Made by a program: the position numbers and the translations under genes | Notes under the pieces: generated by a model | Databases searched by the model: none | The model's input: only the letters and a program-made list of their open reading frames with translations | What the model was told of the DNA's origin: nothing | Part shown: positions 1 to 11,548 of the stretch, in pieces | How positions within the stretch are numbered: position 1 is the stretch's first letter | How the letters are laid out: each line of letters begins with the position of its first letter | Assembly (NCBI GenBank): GCA_032158295.1 | Contig: CM063244.1 | Location: forward strand, 6,824,510-6,888,509 | Direction: 5' to 3' | DNA from: Pycnopodia helianthoides | Lineage: Eukaryota > Echinodermata > Asteroidea > Forcipulatida > Asteriidae | DNA: 64,000 nucleotides

Positions 1-123
1 TCCTAGCAGTCAGGGTATTAGACTGTCTACCATCACACTTTATGTGTTGTAAGCCTAGTCTGGTAGACATTTATTGCATCGTTATGCAGAAACTAACGAG
101 GCGAATTTCTCTTCTTATTTCAG

Positions 124-215
124 AGGAGCATCTCGGCACTGTTCTATCTTAAAAGGAAACAGGAGAGAGCATTGTTGATTCAGCAACTTATGGAGAAATC
201 AATTAAAGCATTTAC
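124..215 (+). CDS. TBK1: TBK1-like exon a (start of scaffold domain)
   Basis: Follows a TTTCAG acceptor and ends at TTTAC|GTAAG, phase 2. It encodes RSISALFYLKRKQERALLIQ and then an amphipathic helix, matching the start of the scaffold/dimerisation domain (YACRIASTLLLYQELM in human TBK1). Confidence 0.75.
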
Positions 216-3200
216 GTAAGTTGGGATAAATACCCCAAATGTATAATCGCTTCTAAGTTCTCAAAATTATGGGGGCAGGGGATACAGATTTGAGGAAGTC
301 AATGTGCAAGTCTCGCGCATATTGAAAACGAGAAAACAACTCGAATGAAGACTATATCTTTCTATGAAATCCAATCTTCTTCTAATTGCACAAAATTCTT
401 GAAGATAAAATAGCAAGTCGTTGTAAGTATGATTTCAATGTTTATATAAAACAAATAATTTGTTGAAATTAACGTTGAAACAAAGTTAAAACTTGGGATA
501 AGGATGCCTATTTTTTAGAAACCACAATTACCAATCACGCCCGAATTTGTGCGTCCATCACTCAGGTTTAATGACAAAATGACCGTCAGTTGGGCAAAAT
601 TCTCAATTTTTTACAAGTAACCGGAAACGGGAGTCAAGTCTTATTCTCAGGTTTTCTTCGTTATTTGAACTGATTTTACTTTCATATTGTTTATCACTTA
701 GTATTACATTCCCAACAATGTATATAATTTTCATGGCCATAAACCATGTTAAACATAAGTAATTGACAAAACAAAATCCAGCCCACATCGCACTTGGGAC
801 CACAATGGTCCCGGAAGTTTGAATTGGCGCGAGACTTGCACAATCTGTAGCGATGACATTATTTTAAACAGGTAGTTGTTGCAAACAAAGTTCAAACAAA
901 GGAGAGACAATAGGAGGTCCCCGATTGCAGGTGTTTACACACTTGGGGTGTGTGTGCATTTCTGTGCAATTGTACAATCATTGTCTTAGCGATAGCTCAA
1001 GAGGGACTTGGCATATCAACTCCAAAGATTGGTCTTGAAATCTCCCAGAATCCTATTGTTTTTGGACAGCCACATGTATGTTAAAGGCAGTGGACACTAT
1101 TGGTAATTACTCAAAATAATTATTAGCATAAAACCTTACTTGGTAATGAGTAATGGGGAGAGGTTGACGGTATAAAACATTGTGAGAAACGGCTCCCTCT
1201 GAAGTGACATAGTTTTCGAGAAAGAAGTAATTTTCCACGAATTTGATTTCGAGACCTCAGAATTAGAATTCGAAATCAACCATCTGAAAGCACACAACTT
1301 CGTGTGACAAGGGTGTTTTTTCTTTCATAGTTATCTCGCAACTTCGACAACCAATTGAGCTCAAGTTTTTACAGGTTTGTTATTTTATCCATATGTTGAG
1401 ATACACCAAGTGAGAATACTGGTCTTTGACAATTACCAATAGTGTCCAGTGTCTTTAAATGTCAAGGTCAGTATGGCTAGAACAAAAGAAATGCTGTCCG
1501 AGCGATAACTTGGGAACTTGGTGTGTGGATTGGTCTTGGGATCTCCCAGAACCCTGTTGTTTTTTAACCCGCAAGGTCAAATGTCAAGGTCGTTATGGCT
1601 GAAACAGAAGGAATGCTGTCCAAAGGATAACTCGAGAAGAATGAGATTAATCTCAGCTGGGCATTTGTTTTTACAGTCACTATTTGAAAGATTCAGAGAA
1701 GCTTCTGAGCTACCACTTAGTGAAGATAGATTCCGCGGTGATGTTACAGGACGTGAAACTCAAGGACATGCAGGAGATGATCTCTATGTTGCTAGAGGTA
1801 ACCCAGGCAGCGATGCCCAAGGTTAACGGGCACAGGGACGAAGACCTGGCTGGGGTCTGCGATTTCCTGGAGATCATCTACGACGAGGTGGTCCTGAAAA
1901 ACGAAGACGCTGATAAGGTGTGTATAAACAGCCGGCAACCGATCAGCTTCTCCCGAGTATGAGAGCTCAGAACCACGACAGTAACCTGATCGGCATCGGC
2001 GCTGTATGGAACCCCATCCTCATTAACCTTTGGAAAAGAGAACCTGATTGGATCCCCAAAATGATAACTGTATACATATGCTGGTGCAAAAATCTTGGTG
2101 GCGAACTGTGATGTGATATTGTCCAAGTTGACATTTGGTGCTCGATATGGGGGGTGGTGGTACCCCCCCCCCACCTCCCCCTCTATTGTGTCTTCATTGT
2201 GTGCGTGGAATCTCATGCATTCTTAATTTCTTCCAAGGATATTTTTAAATTGTTTATTTTATTTTTTTATTTTGTATTTTTTTTTTTTTTTTTTTTATTA
2301 TTCTTCTGATTGTTGTTTTTATTACTATTTATTATTTATTTATTCATTTGTTATTATTATAAAATATATTTATTTTTTAGGGGGGGTTCTTCTATACAAG
2401 TGGAAAATTGTGTGTTTAAGTATGGGAACATTGGGGGGGGGGTACCCTCTGCCCCCATATTGGGCATGGTATACAAATTGACAGATGAATTACCAGACTA
2501 ATTTTCTTCACAGCCTTGGTGCCATTTTCATTGTTTGTAAAAAAAATATATAAAAAAATGCTTGCACGGCGATAAATACGGGGAATTATAATTCACATTA
2601 TGGTTTTGCATCCACAGCTCTTGTCTCGATACCAAAACGTCTCCACTCAGATGCAAAGTGTTCATAATGACATCGTGCAGAGAGAGGTCTTGACGAAGTC
2701 ATGGATCAATCAATGCGGGTGTCGAAGCAAGGATCGATGGTAAGGAAGGTTTGAACTGTTAATTAAATCTAGTAGATCTTTGAATGTGTTTTACGCAAGA
2801 TGTTATTCATTTTATTTGTTTTGTTTTGCCAACTGAAACCAATAGTGAAATTGGTGTTAATATTTGTTGTCTTTTGTGTATCAATGCCATTTGTACTGGT
2901 CTTTCTTCTCTTCATCTTAATGTACCAGAGTGACTTCGGCTATGGCTTATGGCTGCAATGACAATGTTAGGCCTTTTCAGCAATCCAGTCATAGCCACTG
3001 CCCAAGCCATCCAGTCGGACATGGCGTAATAATGTAACTTTTGTGCAATGATGATGTCTCATGCACATTCATAAAAACACTCAAGTAGATCCTTGTCGTT
3101 TTGGTTGGAGAATTGTTGGTCTGGGGGCCACTCATTATTCAAACCATCACATGGCCTTCGTCATGAACTGCACTTTGGTACTATTCACCAAGCCATTTTT

Positions 3201-6200
3201 TTAACTACCGCGTGCTCGCAATGTACACAGCAGTACAAAACGCCCTCGCAGTCACGATTGGTGCCAGAACACTATCTTGTACATTTTGTTGATAGTTTTA
3301 TCCCCCACACTACAAAGATCTACTTGGATGTTATATAAAACAAACGGGAATGTTCGGCTCTCGTAAACATAAATTATATTTATACTCATCAAACTTTGTA
3401 CTTTATAAAATTTCTCCCTTTTCTTTCGCCCAGGGGGTCAAATAATAATCATGCCCAATTTTTTGAGAGGGTTATTGTTGATATTGTTCATTGTGTATTT
3501 TTGTATATATTATGTTATAGATAAGACTAGTTATAGATATATTGAAATACCACTTTAGATGGTAACATTGCATTTTACTATTTTACTATTTTACTATTTC
3601 TATGTTGTGTTTCAAACACTCTTCAGTTTTCCCCCCAAATATATACTACTGCTGTCTGAGTTTTATGCTAACTAAAAGGCAATTTCTCAATAATTTTTGA
3701 TTGTAATTATTCTCATGATTTTGCAAGAAACACATCAGAACAATATCTGTCAATTCTGTCCTCAAGCTTTTTGCAACAATGTGATTCAATGTTAATGTTT
3801 TGTGTTTCAATACTATACAGTATTCAGCAGTTCAGCACCGGGTTCAAAACAATGCTAGAAATTTATGCAAACTTCCAGCGGGACAGCAGGTCAAAGACTC
3901 TCCCGTACAACGAGGAGCAAATCCACAAAATGGAAAAGTAAGCTCGATTTCATTTATTGATTTTGTCTGGTAAGGAAACCGATCAAACTTAAAAGCGACT
4001 TACTAGCCCTGTGACCTGTAGCCCAATTTCATACAGCTGCTTTAGCACAAAAAGTAGCTAAGCACAAAAAATGACGCTTATCAGGTTAAGGTTACCAGCC
4101 AAAATACCATTTCAAATGTACCATCTGTGACTAGTATCCTGCTCATTTTTGCTTAGCAGAAATTTTTTAAGCAATATTTTCTGCTTAAGCAGCTCTATGA
4201 AATTGGGCCCTGAAGATACCTATGTATATAGAGAAGACATTGAAGGAGTGTTCAGTCTTAAGATGTGGGAGGAAAACACCATGTATTAAAGAAGGGACTG
4301 AGAAACCAATCGATATGCACGGCTCCGGTCCTAGGTGGGATTTGAACTGGGGCCCACAGAGGTGAATGGCAGGGCAAGATACCACTAAGCCAACCTTATT
4401 CACCTGGGTAATGAAAGCTGGTATTTTGATTTATAAATTTGGGGCAACTTTCTTTAAACTGCTTGTGTTTGTCTCTTTGAAGTATTTGTTTGGCATGTAA
4501 TAAGGTATTGTAGTGTGTTCGTCTTACTACTGCTTTGGATCTCCTTTTTTTGCTCAGTGTGAGGAGGGAGGGGGATTATCTCCTCAACATCTCCATGAAG
4601 TTGGGCACATTTTGTAGATGGTTCTGGGCATAGATAACCTCTGGCATTTTTGAACTGGAGATGACATGATTTTGATTAATTTCATTTCAGAATTAAATTC
4701 AATGAAACGTTACCCTTGCTAGTGTCCCTCGTCAACGACCACTGCGAGAGTAACTGGCGAAGCAAGCATGGAGAAATGATGGAGTGGCTCGGGTAAGTCT
4801 TTAAGACGGATCTTTCAAGTTTGAACTAAGTCTTGATTAGGATACCAGCCAACCTTCAGGGCACCACAGAATTCTGTCGGTTGTAAGCAGTTGAAGAGCA
4901 GTGCCAAGAAATCAGGCACAGAATATTTTCAAACTTCTGAATAGTACCAAATTTCATAGAGCTGCTTAAGCACAAAAAGAAGCTAAGCACGACAAAATTT
5001 TGCTTACTAGAATAAGGTTACCAGCCAAACTACCATGTCACATTGAACAATTCATGACTGGTATCCTGCTCATCTCTGCTTAGCAGACAGTCGTTAAGCA
5101 ATATTTTTTGCTTATGCAGCTCTATGAAATTGGGCCCTGGTGCCTAATTCATAAACATGTAAGCGGACGGTTTCTACTTTATACATAGTGCCCATTAGCA
5201 GAATTCCATTTCATACACAGTATCTTTCTGCTCTATCCGCCCCGTAAATGGCCCAGTGACCAGGGGTAATAATGTTGGAGCGCCATGAGCATCAGTGAGT
5301 GACGGATTTGAGTGCTATTTATAAAGCCACTTTTATTATTGTCCATATTATTTTTAAAGCTAGGAACGATCTTAGTAAATCACTCACCAAGAGATGAGTT
5401 AAATGAAGCACAAATGGAAGACTTTTATAAGTTCACATCTTGATATAGCAGTTTGTTATCTTGTTTCCCTGACAGCCTTGCCTATTCCCATAATGAGCGG
5501 TTATCTGATGTGGATAAATGTCTGACTCCGCTGGTAACTGAAGTCAATATGGACATCAGCGTTAATGAAAAGGTATTTGCAGAGAACTGAAAAACATCTT
5601 GTCTTGGATTTAATTAGTGTCCCTGGCGGGAGTAAATCACCCCAGGTTTTTGACATAATAGCTAAGCTCTATTTGTAATGCACTGACCTTAAAGTGACCT
5701 TACCGGAAGTTCAAGTTGTGACAAAAGATCAAGTTTGGGAGGTCAGATTTTAACCTGTGCATGCCTCGACTGCAGCCCTTGTTTCTAGAATATTTATTGG
5801 TTGTTTTTATTTAAATATATATATATATATATACTTGCTATTTATAATATATTATATACATTCTTATATATATATTTATTTGCTATTTCTAATATTTGAT
5901 ACAAATATTTATTTGCTATTTCCAACATATAAAAATATTTGTTTGCTGTTTTTAACATTTACAAATATTGATTTGCTATTTCTAATGTATTGTATAGATA
6001 TTTATTTGCTGATATTTAAGCCCACTACATGTTGGAGATATCCGGCCTCTATCATTCAAGCTGTACAGGCTGTTGACTCCAAGTAGTCCTTCATTTTGAA
6101 ACATGGCCTAACAAATATTTTTACTGAGCTGGATTTTTTTAAATAATAGTTACAAGTTTACAGTTGATATCAGACAAATGCTGTTCAGTGAATGAACTTT

Positions 6201-7194
6201 ATATTTAAGATTGTTTGAAATTCTCTTTTATTTGGCAGCTTGGTGAGAGGTGTCGAGAGTTAACTGCCAAAGCCATGAAGTGTATCGCATTCAAAATAAC
6301 TCAGACATTTGCCACCAGCATTGGTTTGAAGCACAATGATATCAAAATCAATCGTCTTGATGATAACGAGGTAATTATTGTTTTTTCGTGCAAGTGTACT
6401 ATCAGGTGAAGGAATTACTCGAGACAAGTTCGGAACATTTATATTTAAGAAGACTCTCTGACGTTGGAAGTAAGAATCTTCCCACATCCTTGTTGCAGCA
6501 ATGGAAAATGAATTATCTCCCCCCCCCCCCCACTTAAAAGTTTGGGAACAGCAGTGCTGTTTTGTACAGGTTCTTTTGTAGTAAATATACCGATTGGGTA
6601 AGACGAAGCTGAGGTAAGTTTCACATGGTACTCACCTGTAACCTCTAGTTTGCATCTTTCTGTATTGTTGTTAACATGTTTCCGTTGATTTGCAGCAGCT
6701 GAAGTCCACTGATTGCGCCTTCGCCTCAGATAGAATCTCTTCCAAAATGTACATGGATAATTGTACCCAGTACCCTGAGAGGTGTACAAATCATCTGCAA
6801 GATTACAAGATTTAAATCATCCGTGAGTTATATACTAGGATTATTTCTGGGGTCGAATTTCACAAAGCACTAAGATTTTCGATATTCTTGTGAAAATACA
6901 GCAAATTTTGTTGGCTGTTTTCTCAGCAAGTAGACACGGTATTCAGCTGAAACTTTCACATGTGCTTTTTATTGTATCTTTCTTTCCTTATAATTTTGCT
7001 TATAAAATAGCATTACCAAAAACAATCTATGCCCCTACCTTTAACTAATGTTATCGCTTGTAATCTGATCTCACAGGGGTATCGATTGGAATCCTTTATC
7101 TGAAGCTGAACTTAAGCAATCCCAAGAAATAATGGACAAAATGAAGAACATGTCATTGTGTACAGACAGCATCAGCATGGACATGCACAAGTGA
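124..7194 (+). CDS. TBK1: TBK1/IKK-epsilon-like kinase, C-terminal part (9 exons, 5' end outside window)
   Basis: Nine exons join in frame: 124-215, 1677-1917, 2618-2739, 3821-3937, 4691-4792, 5476-5572, 6239-6370, 6696-6781, 7077-7194 (1,107 nt, 368 residues and TGA). The best anchor is the join of exons 4 and 5, which reads MLEIYANFQRD, then LPYNEEQIHKMEK; human TBK1 has MTEIYYQFKKD and LAYNEEQIHKFDK at the matching place. TBK1 and IKK-epsilon phosphorylate IRF3/7 and autophagy receptors downstream of STING, RIG-I-like and Toll-like signalling. The visible part matches the helical scaffold/dimerisation domain and the C-terminal adaptor-binding coil; kinase and ubiquitin-like domains must lie upstream. 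The gene is convergent with the serine protease gene. Homology rests on remembered sequence. The kinase half is unseen, so TBK1 versus IKK-epsilon, or a single invertebrate ancestor of both, cannot be decided. Confidence 0.85.
1081..1458 (+). mobile_element. TTAA-type MITE, family A (GGCAGTGGACAC ends)
   Basis: About 378 bases bounded by TTAA on both sides. The left end begins AGGCAGTGGACACTATTGG and the right end is its reverse complement (CCAATAGTGTCCAGTGTCT), giving terminal inverted repeats of about 20 bases. It has no coding capacity and sits in the intron before TBK1-like exon b. Other copies are at 12191-12956 (interrupted), 13470-13859 and 27273-27660. Confidence 0.85.
1677..1917 (+). 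CDS. TBK1: TBK1-like exon b
   Basis: Acceptor TTTTTACAG, donor AAG|GTGTGT. One base completes the codon split with the previous exon, then 80 codons (HYLKDSEKLLSYHL onward) predict long helices. GC content rises clearly across this exon compared with the flanking introns. Confidence 0.8.
2618..2739 (+). CDS. TBK1: TBK1-like exon c
   Basis: Acceptor TCCACAG, donor ATG|GTAAGG, phase 0 in and phase 2 out. It encodes LLSRYQNVSTQMQSVHND and a following basic stretch ending in CGCRSKDRW-type residues, part of the helical scaffold. Confidence 0.78.
3821..3937 (+). CDS. TBK1: TBK1-like exon d (signature helix)
   Basis: Acceptor TACTATACAG, donor AAA|GTAAGC. It contains the most diagnostic stretch of the gene, FKTMLEIYANFQRDSR followed by LPYNEEQIHKMEK, which matches human TBK1 closely in the same order and spacing. 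Confidence 0.88.
4020..4210 (+). mobile_element. GGGCCC-ended hairpin MITE, copy 1
   Basis: About 190 bases with inverted ends (GCCCAATTTCATACAGCTGC against GCAGCTCTATGAAATTGGGC). The core contains GGTTACCAGCCAAAATACCAT and a repeated TGCTTAGCAGAAA motif, so most of the element can fold on itself. It lies in a TBK1-like intron. Confidence 0.8.
4330..4408 (-). mobile_element. tRNA-like SINE head
   Basis: On the minus strand it reads GGTTGGCTTAGTGGTATCTT (A-box-like) and then CCCAGTTCAAATCCC (B-box-like) at tRNA-like spacing. The stems do not pair well enough for a functional tRNA. Confidence 0.55.
4691..4792 (+). CDS. TBK1: TBK1-like exon e
   Basis: Acceptor TTTCAG, donor GG|GTAAGT. It encodes IKFNETLPLLVSLVNDHCES and then a Trp/Lys-rich helix ending in MMEWLG, continuing the scaffold domain. 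Confidence 0.8.
4946..5137 (+). mobile_element. GGGCCC-ended hairpin MITE, copy 2
   Basis: Same family and length as 4020-4210, in the same orientation. The left end has diverged to ACCAAATTTC while the right end keeps AAATTGGGCCC. Confidence 0.8.
5476..5572 (+). CDS. TBK1: TBK1-like exon f
   Basis: Acceptor CCCTGACAG, donor AAG|GTATTT. It encodes LAYSHNERLSDVDKCLTPLV and 12 more residues to ISVNEK. Confidence 0.78.
5815..6015. repeat. AT-rich degenerate tandem repeat
   Basis: A (TA)n run is followed by about five loose repeats of a 35-40 base unit containing ATTTGCTATTTCTAA. It lies in the intron between TBK1-like exons f and g. Confidence 0.65.
6239..6370 (+). CDS. TBK1: TBK1-like exon g
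   Basis: Acceptor TTTGGCAG, donor GAG|GTAATT, 44 whole codons, with FKITQTFATSIGLKHND near the middle. The segment lines up with the region just before the C-terminal adaptor-binding coil of TBK1. Confidence 0.78.
6696..6781 (+). CDS. TBK1: TBK1-like exon h
   Basis: Acceptor TTTGCAGCAG is a NAGNAG tandem, so the exon may start at 6696 or 6699 with gain or loss of one Gln. Donor GAGAG|GTGTAC. The exon is needed to bring the final exon into frame, since joining exon g directly to the last exon meets an early stop. It encodes QLKSTDCAFASDRISSKMYM and on to TQYPER. Confidence 0.65.
7077..7194 (+). CDS. TBK1: TBK1-like last exon
   Basis: Acceptor TCTCACAG. It encodes GIDWNPLSEAELKQSQEIMD, then KMKNMSLCTDSISMDMHK and TGA at 7192-7194. 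The acidic and helical tail corresponds to the C-terminal coil that binds TANK/NAP1/SINTBAD-type adaptors in vertebrates; conservation of that binding is inferred. Confidence 0.78.
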
Positions 7195-7662
7195 TGATGG
7201 TGTTTATTTACAAAGATTGAAAACCCCCAGAGGAACGAGCCCCGCATAATAGTGCAACAGATCGGACACCATTATTGCGTAGATGACGACATCTGCAATG
7301 GATGACCGTGTGAGAACTGGAGTCTGGAGAAGCACGAACGACTCACTGGGAAACACAAGCAGCGATTTGTAGCCAGGAGAATCCCCACTGCATGCGTCTG
7401 ATGCACCCCAAGATGTATTGTGCACACAAACAAGATATAAAATAATGAAGTACCCAGTAAGAATATATTCTAGACAGAAAACGTAAAATATTCAAGAGCA
7501 TGTGATATTTATGCTGTTCATAATGCACCGCTGAAAGCAATCATGTTTATCGACAGCCTGATTGTGTGTGTAGGCAGGATCAAGCCTAGAAAAATTTCAA
7601 TCTGTCCAACCACCCTGACCCATTTGATTAAAGTCTTCGGTAGACACGCTCAAACGCTCACA

Positions 7663-7668
7663 AATAAA
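7663..7668 (+). terminator. Candidate poly(A) signal for TBK1-like mRNA
   Basis: AATAAA about 470 bases after the TGA. A second AATAAA at 9399-9404, followed by a T/G-rich stretch, is an alternative that would place the 116-bp tandem array inside the 3' UTR. Confidence 0.4.
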
Positions 7669-8160
7669 ATACATTTGCAAAAAGCTAAAGCCTTAAAAAA
7701 AAACCAAATTCAAGTACTGGCACTGTCCTGTATATGTGTACAGCATAAGCCTGTCTTTAAGTATTGAACATATCATCACCCTACAATCGTTTGCTGTAAT
7801 AATTCAGGAGATCTGATTTATTTCTAATTGTCATCATTGTCGTCCCCCGTGAGTTTTTGTAAACCCATTGATGGTAGAGTTCTACCTCTGCCGATCCATG
7901 CAGAGTGAATCAGTGGCCTGTATTCTGGGACACTCCTATAAAAGTTTAGGGTCATATAGATCAGTTCCAATTTATAAGGCTATTCCAATAATTTTTTATA
8001 TGTAGTATTAATTACTTTATGTTATTTAAATTTATACATGTTTTATCTTTTTTGTTTTGATCAGTTCGTGAGGAGTCTCCTTGTTAGAAAGTTTTGCTTC
8101 TTCTAGGCAGTTTGTAGGGCTCAAGCTTTTTCATTGAAGTACAGGCTCACTTGGCTATAG

Positions 8161-9170
8161 TCCTCAATCCTCCACTAACCTCCACTCTATGTTTACGCAT
8201 CAACACCTAAATGTTGGATAAGATTGGTATGCCTGGCCCATTGATAAGCAATTGTTATTTGCGCCTGCAGTCCTCAATCCTCCACTCTATGGTCACTCAA
8301 CACCAACATTTTTGGACTTGGATAAGATTGGTATGCCTGGCCTAGTAATAAGCAATTATTATTTGGGCCTACAGTCCTCAATCCTCCACTATCTTCCACT
8401 TCGTGGTCACTTATCAACACCCAAATGTTTGGACTTGGATAGATTGGTATGCCTGGCCCAGTGGTAAGCAATTGTTATTTGGGCCTACAGTCCTCAATCC
8501 TCCACTATCTTCCACTTCGTGGTCAATTATCAACACCCAAATGTTTGGACTTGGATAAGATTGGTATGCCTGGCCTAGTAATAAGCAATTATTATTTGGG
8601 CCTACAGTCCTCAATTCCTCCACTATCTTCCACTTCGTGGTCACTTATCAACACCCAAATGTTTGGACTTGGATAAGATTGGTATGCCTGGTCTAGTAAT
8701 AAGCAATTATTATTTGGGCCTACAGTCCTCAATCCTCCACTACTTCCACTCGTGGTCACTTATCAACACCCAAATGTTTGGACTTGGATATGATTGGTAT
8801 GCCTGGCCCAGTGGTAAGCAATTTTATTGGCCAACAGTCCTCACCCACTATCTTCCACTTCGTGGTCAATTATCAACACCCAAATGTTTGGACTTGGATA
8901 AGATTGGTATGCCTGGCCTAGTAATAAGCAATTATTATTTGGGCCTACAGTCCTCAATTCTCCACTATCTTCCACTTCGTGGTCACTTATCAACACCCAA
9001 ATGTTTGGACTTGGATAAGATTGGTATGCCTGGCCTAGTAATAAGCAATTATTATTTTGGCCTACAGTCCTCAATTCTCCACTATCTTCCACTTCGTGGT
9101 CACTTATCAACACCCAAATGTTTGGACTTGGATAAGATTGGTATGCCTGGCCCAGTAATAAGCAATTCTT
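8161..9170. repeat. 116-117 bp tandem array, about nine units
   Basis: Units start TCCTCAATCCTCCACTATCT and contain GGTCACTTATCAACACCCAA and GATTGGTATGCCTGGCC. Starts fall near 8161, 8271, 8375, 8491, 8606, 8727, 8838, 8949 and 9068. Full units are 116-117 bases; the outer ones and one inner one are shorter. Because 117 is divisible by three, some units stay open in one frame and give a repetitive 169-residue ORF, but no start context or other sign of a gene is seen. Confidence 0.9.
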
Positions 9171-9549
9171 AAAAAGTCAGCACAACAAAGTAAAGGCATG
9201 CAGCCAATAAGCAAAACAATAATGTTACGCACAAATAAAACAAAACTAGCCAAAAGCTTGTTTAAAAAGGAAAGTCTGAAGCTTAAAATCTTCAAAACAG
9301 ACTCCTTCTGTATCAGTAACGACTAATCCAAAGCTAGACCCGAAATGCCAGTGACATTTTTTAAATTATTTTTTATGAATCTGATCCTTGCCCTTTTCAA
9401 TAAAGAATATTATGTTTTATTCGCCCTTGCTTTCTATTACACATTGAAGTAAAAACACTTAATCTTACTTTTAGTATTATTATTTCTTGCTAGCTCTATA
9501 TTTCCATTATTTTCAATCACTCATAGTTTTTTCAAATTTTATTTCTATG

Positions 9550-9799
9550 GTTCAAAGATTGTACATGTAGGTCTGATGTACGGTCGATTTCAACCGAAAA
9601 TTTAGACTTACATTTTAAATACTATTATCTATTTTTTAAGGTGGTCCGCGAAAATTCATTAATTAACCAATAATATTATTATGGTTCAAAGATGCTAGGT
9701 CTGATGTTCGGTCGATTTCGCCCGAAAATTTAGACTTGCATTTTAAATACTATTAACTATTTTTTTTATAGGCGGTCAACGAAAATTTATTAATTAAAG
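9550..9799. repeat. Two-unit direct duplication
   Basis: 9550-9671 and 9681-9799 are diverged copies of a 120-base unit (GGTCGATTTC, CGAAAATTTAGACTT, TTTTAAATACTATTA in both). The second copy is bordered by the family-B MITE at 9794. Confidence 0.75.
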
Positions 9800-10185
9800 G
9801 AACATTACAGAATTGGTTTTTGCTAACAAAACAGTTGCTGGTAGTGTAAGGACTTTATGTAATCCACCATATACATAAACTGACAAACCTGTAAAAGTTT
9901 GAGATCGATCGGCCATCTGGGTCACAAAAAATGGTAAAAAACCTATTACACATTTGCATGAAATCATATAGCTTCAACAAATGAGTAAAACGCTCACTGA
10001 GCGATAAACTCCAATCGGAAAATTAGTTTATTCATTTCTCATCAAATATGGCATTTCAGAAAGAAATATTTCAAGGGATGTTTTCTACTATCATCATCAT
10101 TAGACCGTCTAAGTTTTATGTAAATCTGTGATCAAAAGTATATTTTACAAGTTTTTTTCTTACCAATTCTGTAATGTTCCTTTAA
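9794..10185 (+). mobile_element. TTAA-type MITE, family B
   Basis: About 392 bases with terminal inverted repeats of about 22 bases starting AGGAACATTACAGAATTG and TTAA target-site copies on both sides. TTAA targets are typical of piggyBac and Kolobok transposons; which one mobilised this element is not visible. Confidence 0.85.
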
Positions 10186-10689
10186 CTAGCCCACGTCTAT
10201 TAGCCACGTACAAATCAGTTTGAACGTTACATGTTGTATTTTGTGCAGTGTTCGTGACATAGTGTGCATGTTGTGGTATTCGTTTTGTACACAGCATCAG
10301 ATGCCAAACTGGGCAACAATCTACAGAAGTGTTTAGAATTAATTTTAATAATATTCAGGATTATTTTACATGATGTCTGTTGCAAATGGCTCTTTCGATG
10401 CCGTTGAAATAGTTTGTGTGCGTGTACTTTAGATATCATTTGACCCAAACTGGAAACATCTGGTAGTTACATTGCTTACTCAGAGTTCAAACTAACAACA
10501 ATTTAATAAGAATAGTGTGAAACAAACAACATTCAAACCGTAGAGACAATAATATGATTAGTTCGTTGGTGAAACCGTCAGACCCCTCAACTTTCCCTGG
10601 AGGAAAAAATGATCATATAATATAGATTAGGCCTAAGTATTCTCATTGATATATACTATTATAGTATGATCATCTGACTGGCACCCTCG

Positions 10690-10800
10690 ACCAAAGATAT
10701 TGACAATAATAGCCAATACAGGCCGGTACGTTAATCTGGAGGTCGTTGTTTCAAATCTCGCCCTAGTAAATGTTCCCTTGTTGAACCCCACATTATTTGA
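10690..10800 (+). mobile_element. tRNA-like SINE fragment
   Basis: GGTACGTTAATCTGGAGGTC, then GTTTCAAATCTCGCCCTAGT. A close copy at 44010-44090 (GGTACGTTAATTCGGATGTC, GGTTCAAATCCCGCTCTAGT) shows it is dispersed. Confidence 0.55.
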
Positions 10801-11245
10801 AATAATTATACCCAGCCAGTTTTCTGTGTGGTTTATTAACACAGTTTGTGTTCTATTTAGGTCTGGGGTTTTTAATCTTTGGAAATAAATTAATATTGTT
10901 ACTTATAGTTTAAAAATTTAACCTTCCTGAGTTTTGTTTCATTTTTTTTTCACTGGTTGAATTTGAACTTTCTGTATCGAACAAATTGTGTAACAATGTA
11001 GAGAATCTGTCCCCATTATAACCCTCTGACTCTTGGCAATATGTTCCAGCTAGATGGCCAACCATTAATATTGAAACAATTCAACTGTTCAGGTTGTGTA
11101 TGGCTGCACAACTATGCACAAAACCAAACTGTGTAGGCGTATTGCATATAATGCATTTACCACACACTTGGTTTGATCAAAGACTCATATTTTCACAGGA
11201 CTCGGGTGAGGTATCGAGTGAGTATACATGTACATTGCTTTACAC

Positions 11246-11259
11246 ACACACACACACAC
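11246..11259. repeat. (CA)n microsatellite
   Basis: A run of about seven CA units within a SINE-like fragment (the ACTCGGG and GGTATCGAGTGAGTATAC motifs precede it). Confidence 0.7.
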
Positions 11260-11369
11260 CGGTGTATAGACAGGTTGCAGTTAGCCCTATATAGGACTCT
11301 TCATCTGTGCTGTAGTGTAATACGAAAGTGAAAGGCCACCAGGGCTAGGTTGCAGTATGACGTAAATCG

Positions 11370-11548
11370 GCCATCTTTACGGGCAGTTTAGAACAAACAG
11401 TCGTGCGTTTCGTGTGAGAACGACGTGCAACACGCGCGCATTTCACGAAACTCATTGCAGGATTGGTCAGTGAACAACGCGGCCGCGTTAATAAGTTGAG
11501 CGTTTGACGCACCTGCAAGCCAAAATGCAATTTGCCCGTAAAGATGGC
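11370..11548. repeat. Inverted-repeat element, about 180 bp
   Basis: GCCATCTTTACGGGCA at 11370-11385 is repeated as its exact reverse complement at 11533-11548. The GC-rich interior contains CG-rich stretches unlike the surroundings. Confidence 0.6.

Noticed and set aside
1920..2216. ORFs on both strands just after TBK1-like exon b
   Set aside because: They overlap the exon end and run into the intron; the donor AAG|GTGTGT and frame continuity with exon c explain the coding part.
8663..9172. 169-residue repetitive ORF (LDKIGMPGLVISNYY repeats) as a protein gene
   Set aside because: It is the translation of the 116-117 bp tandem array; frame changes wherever a unit is not 117 bases, the opposite strand is equally open, and no splice or start context is present.
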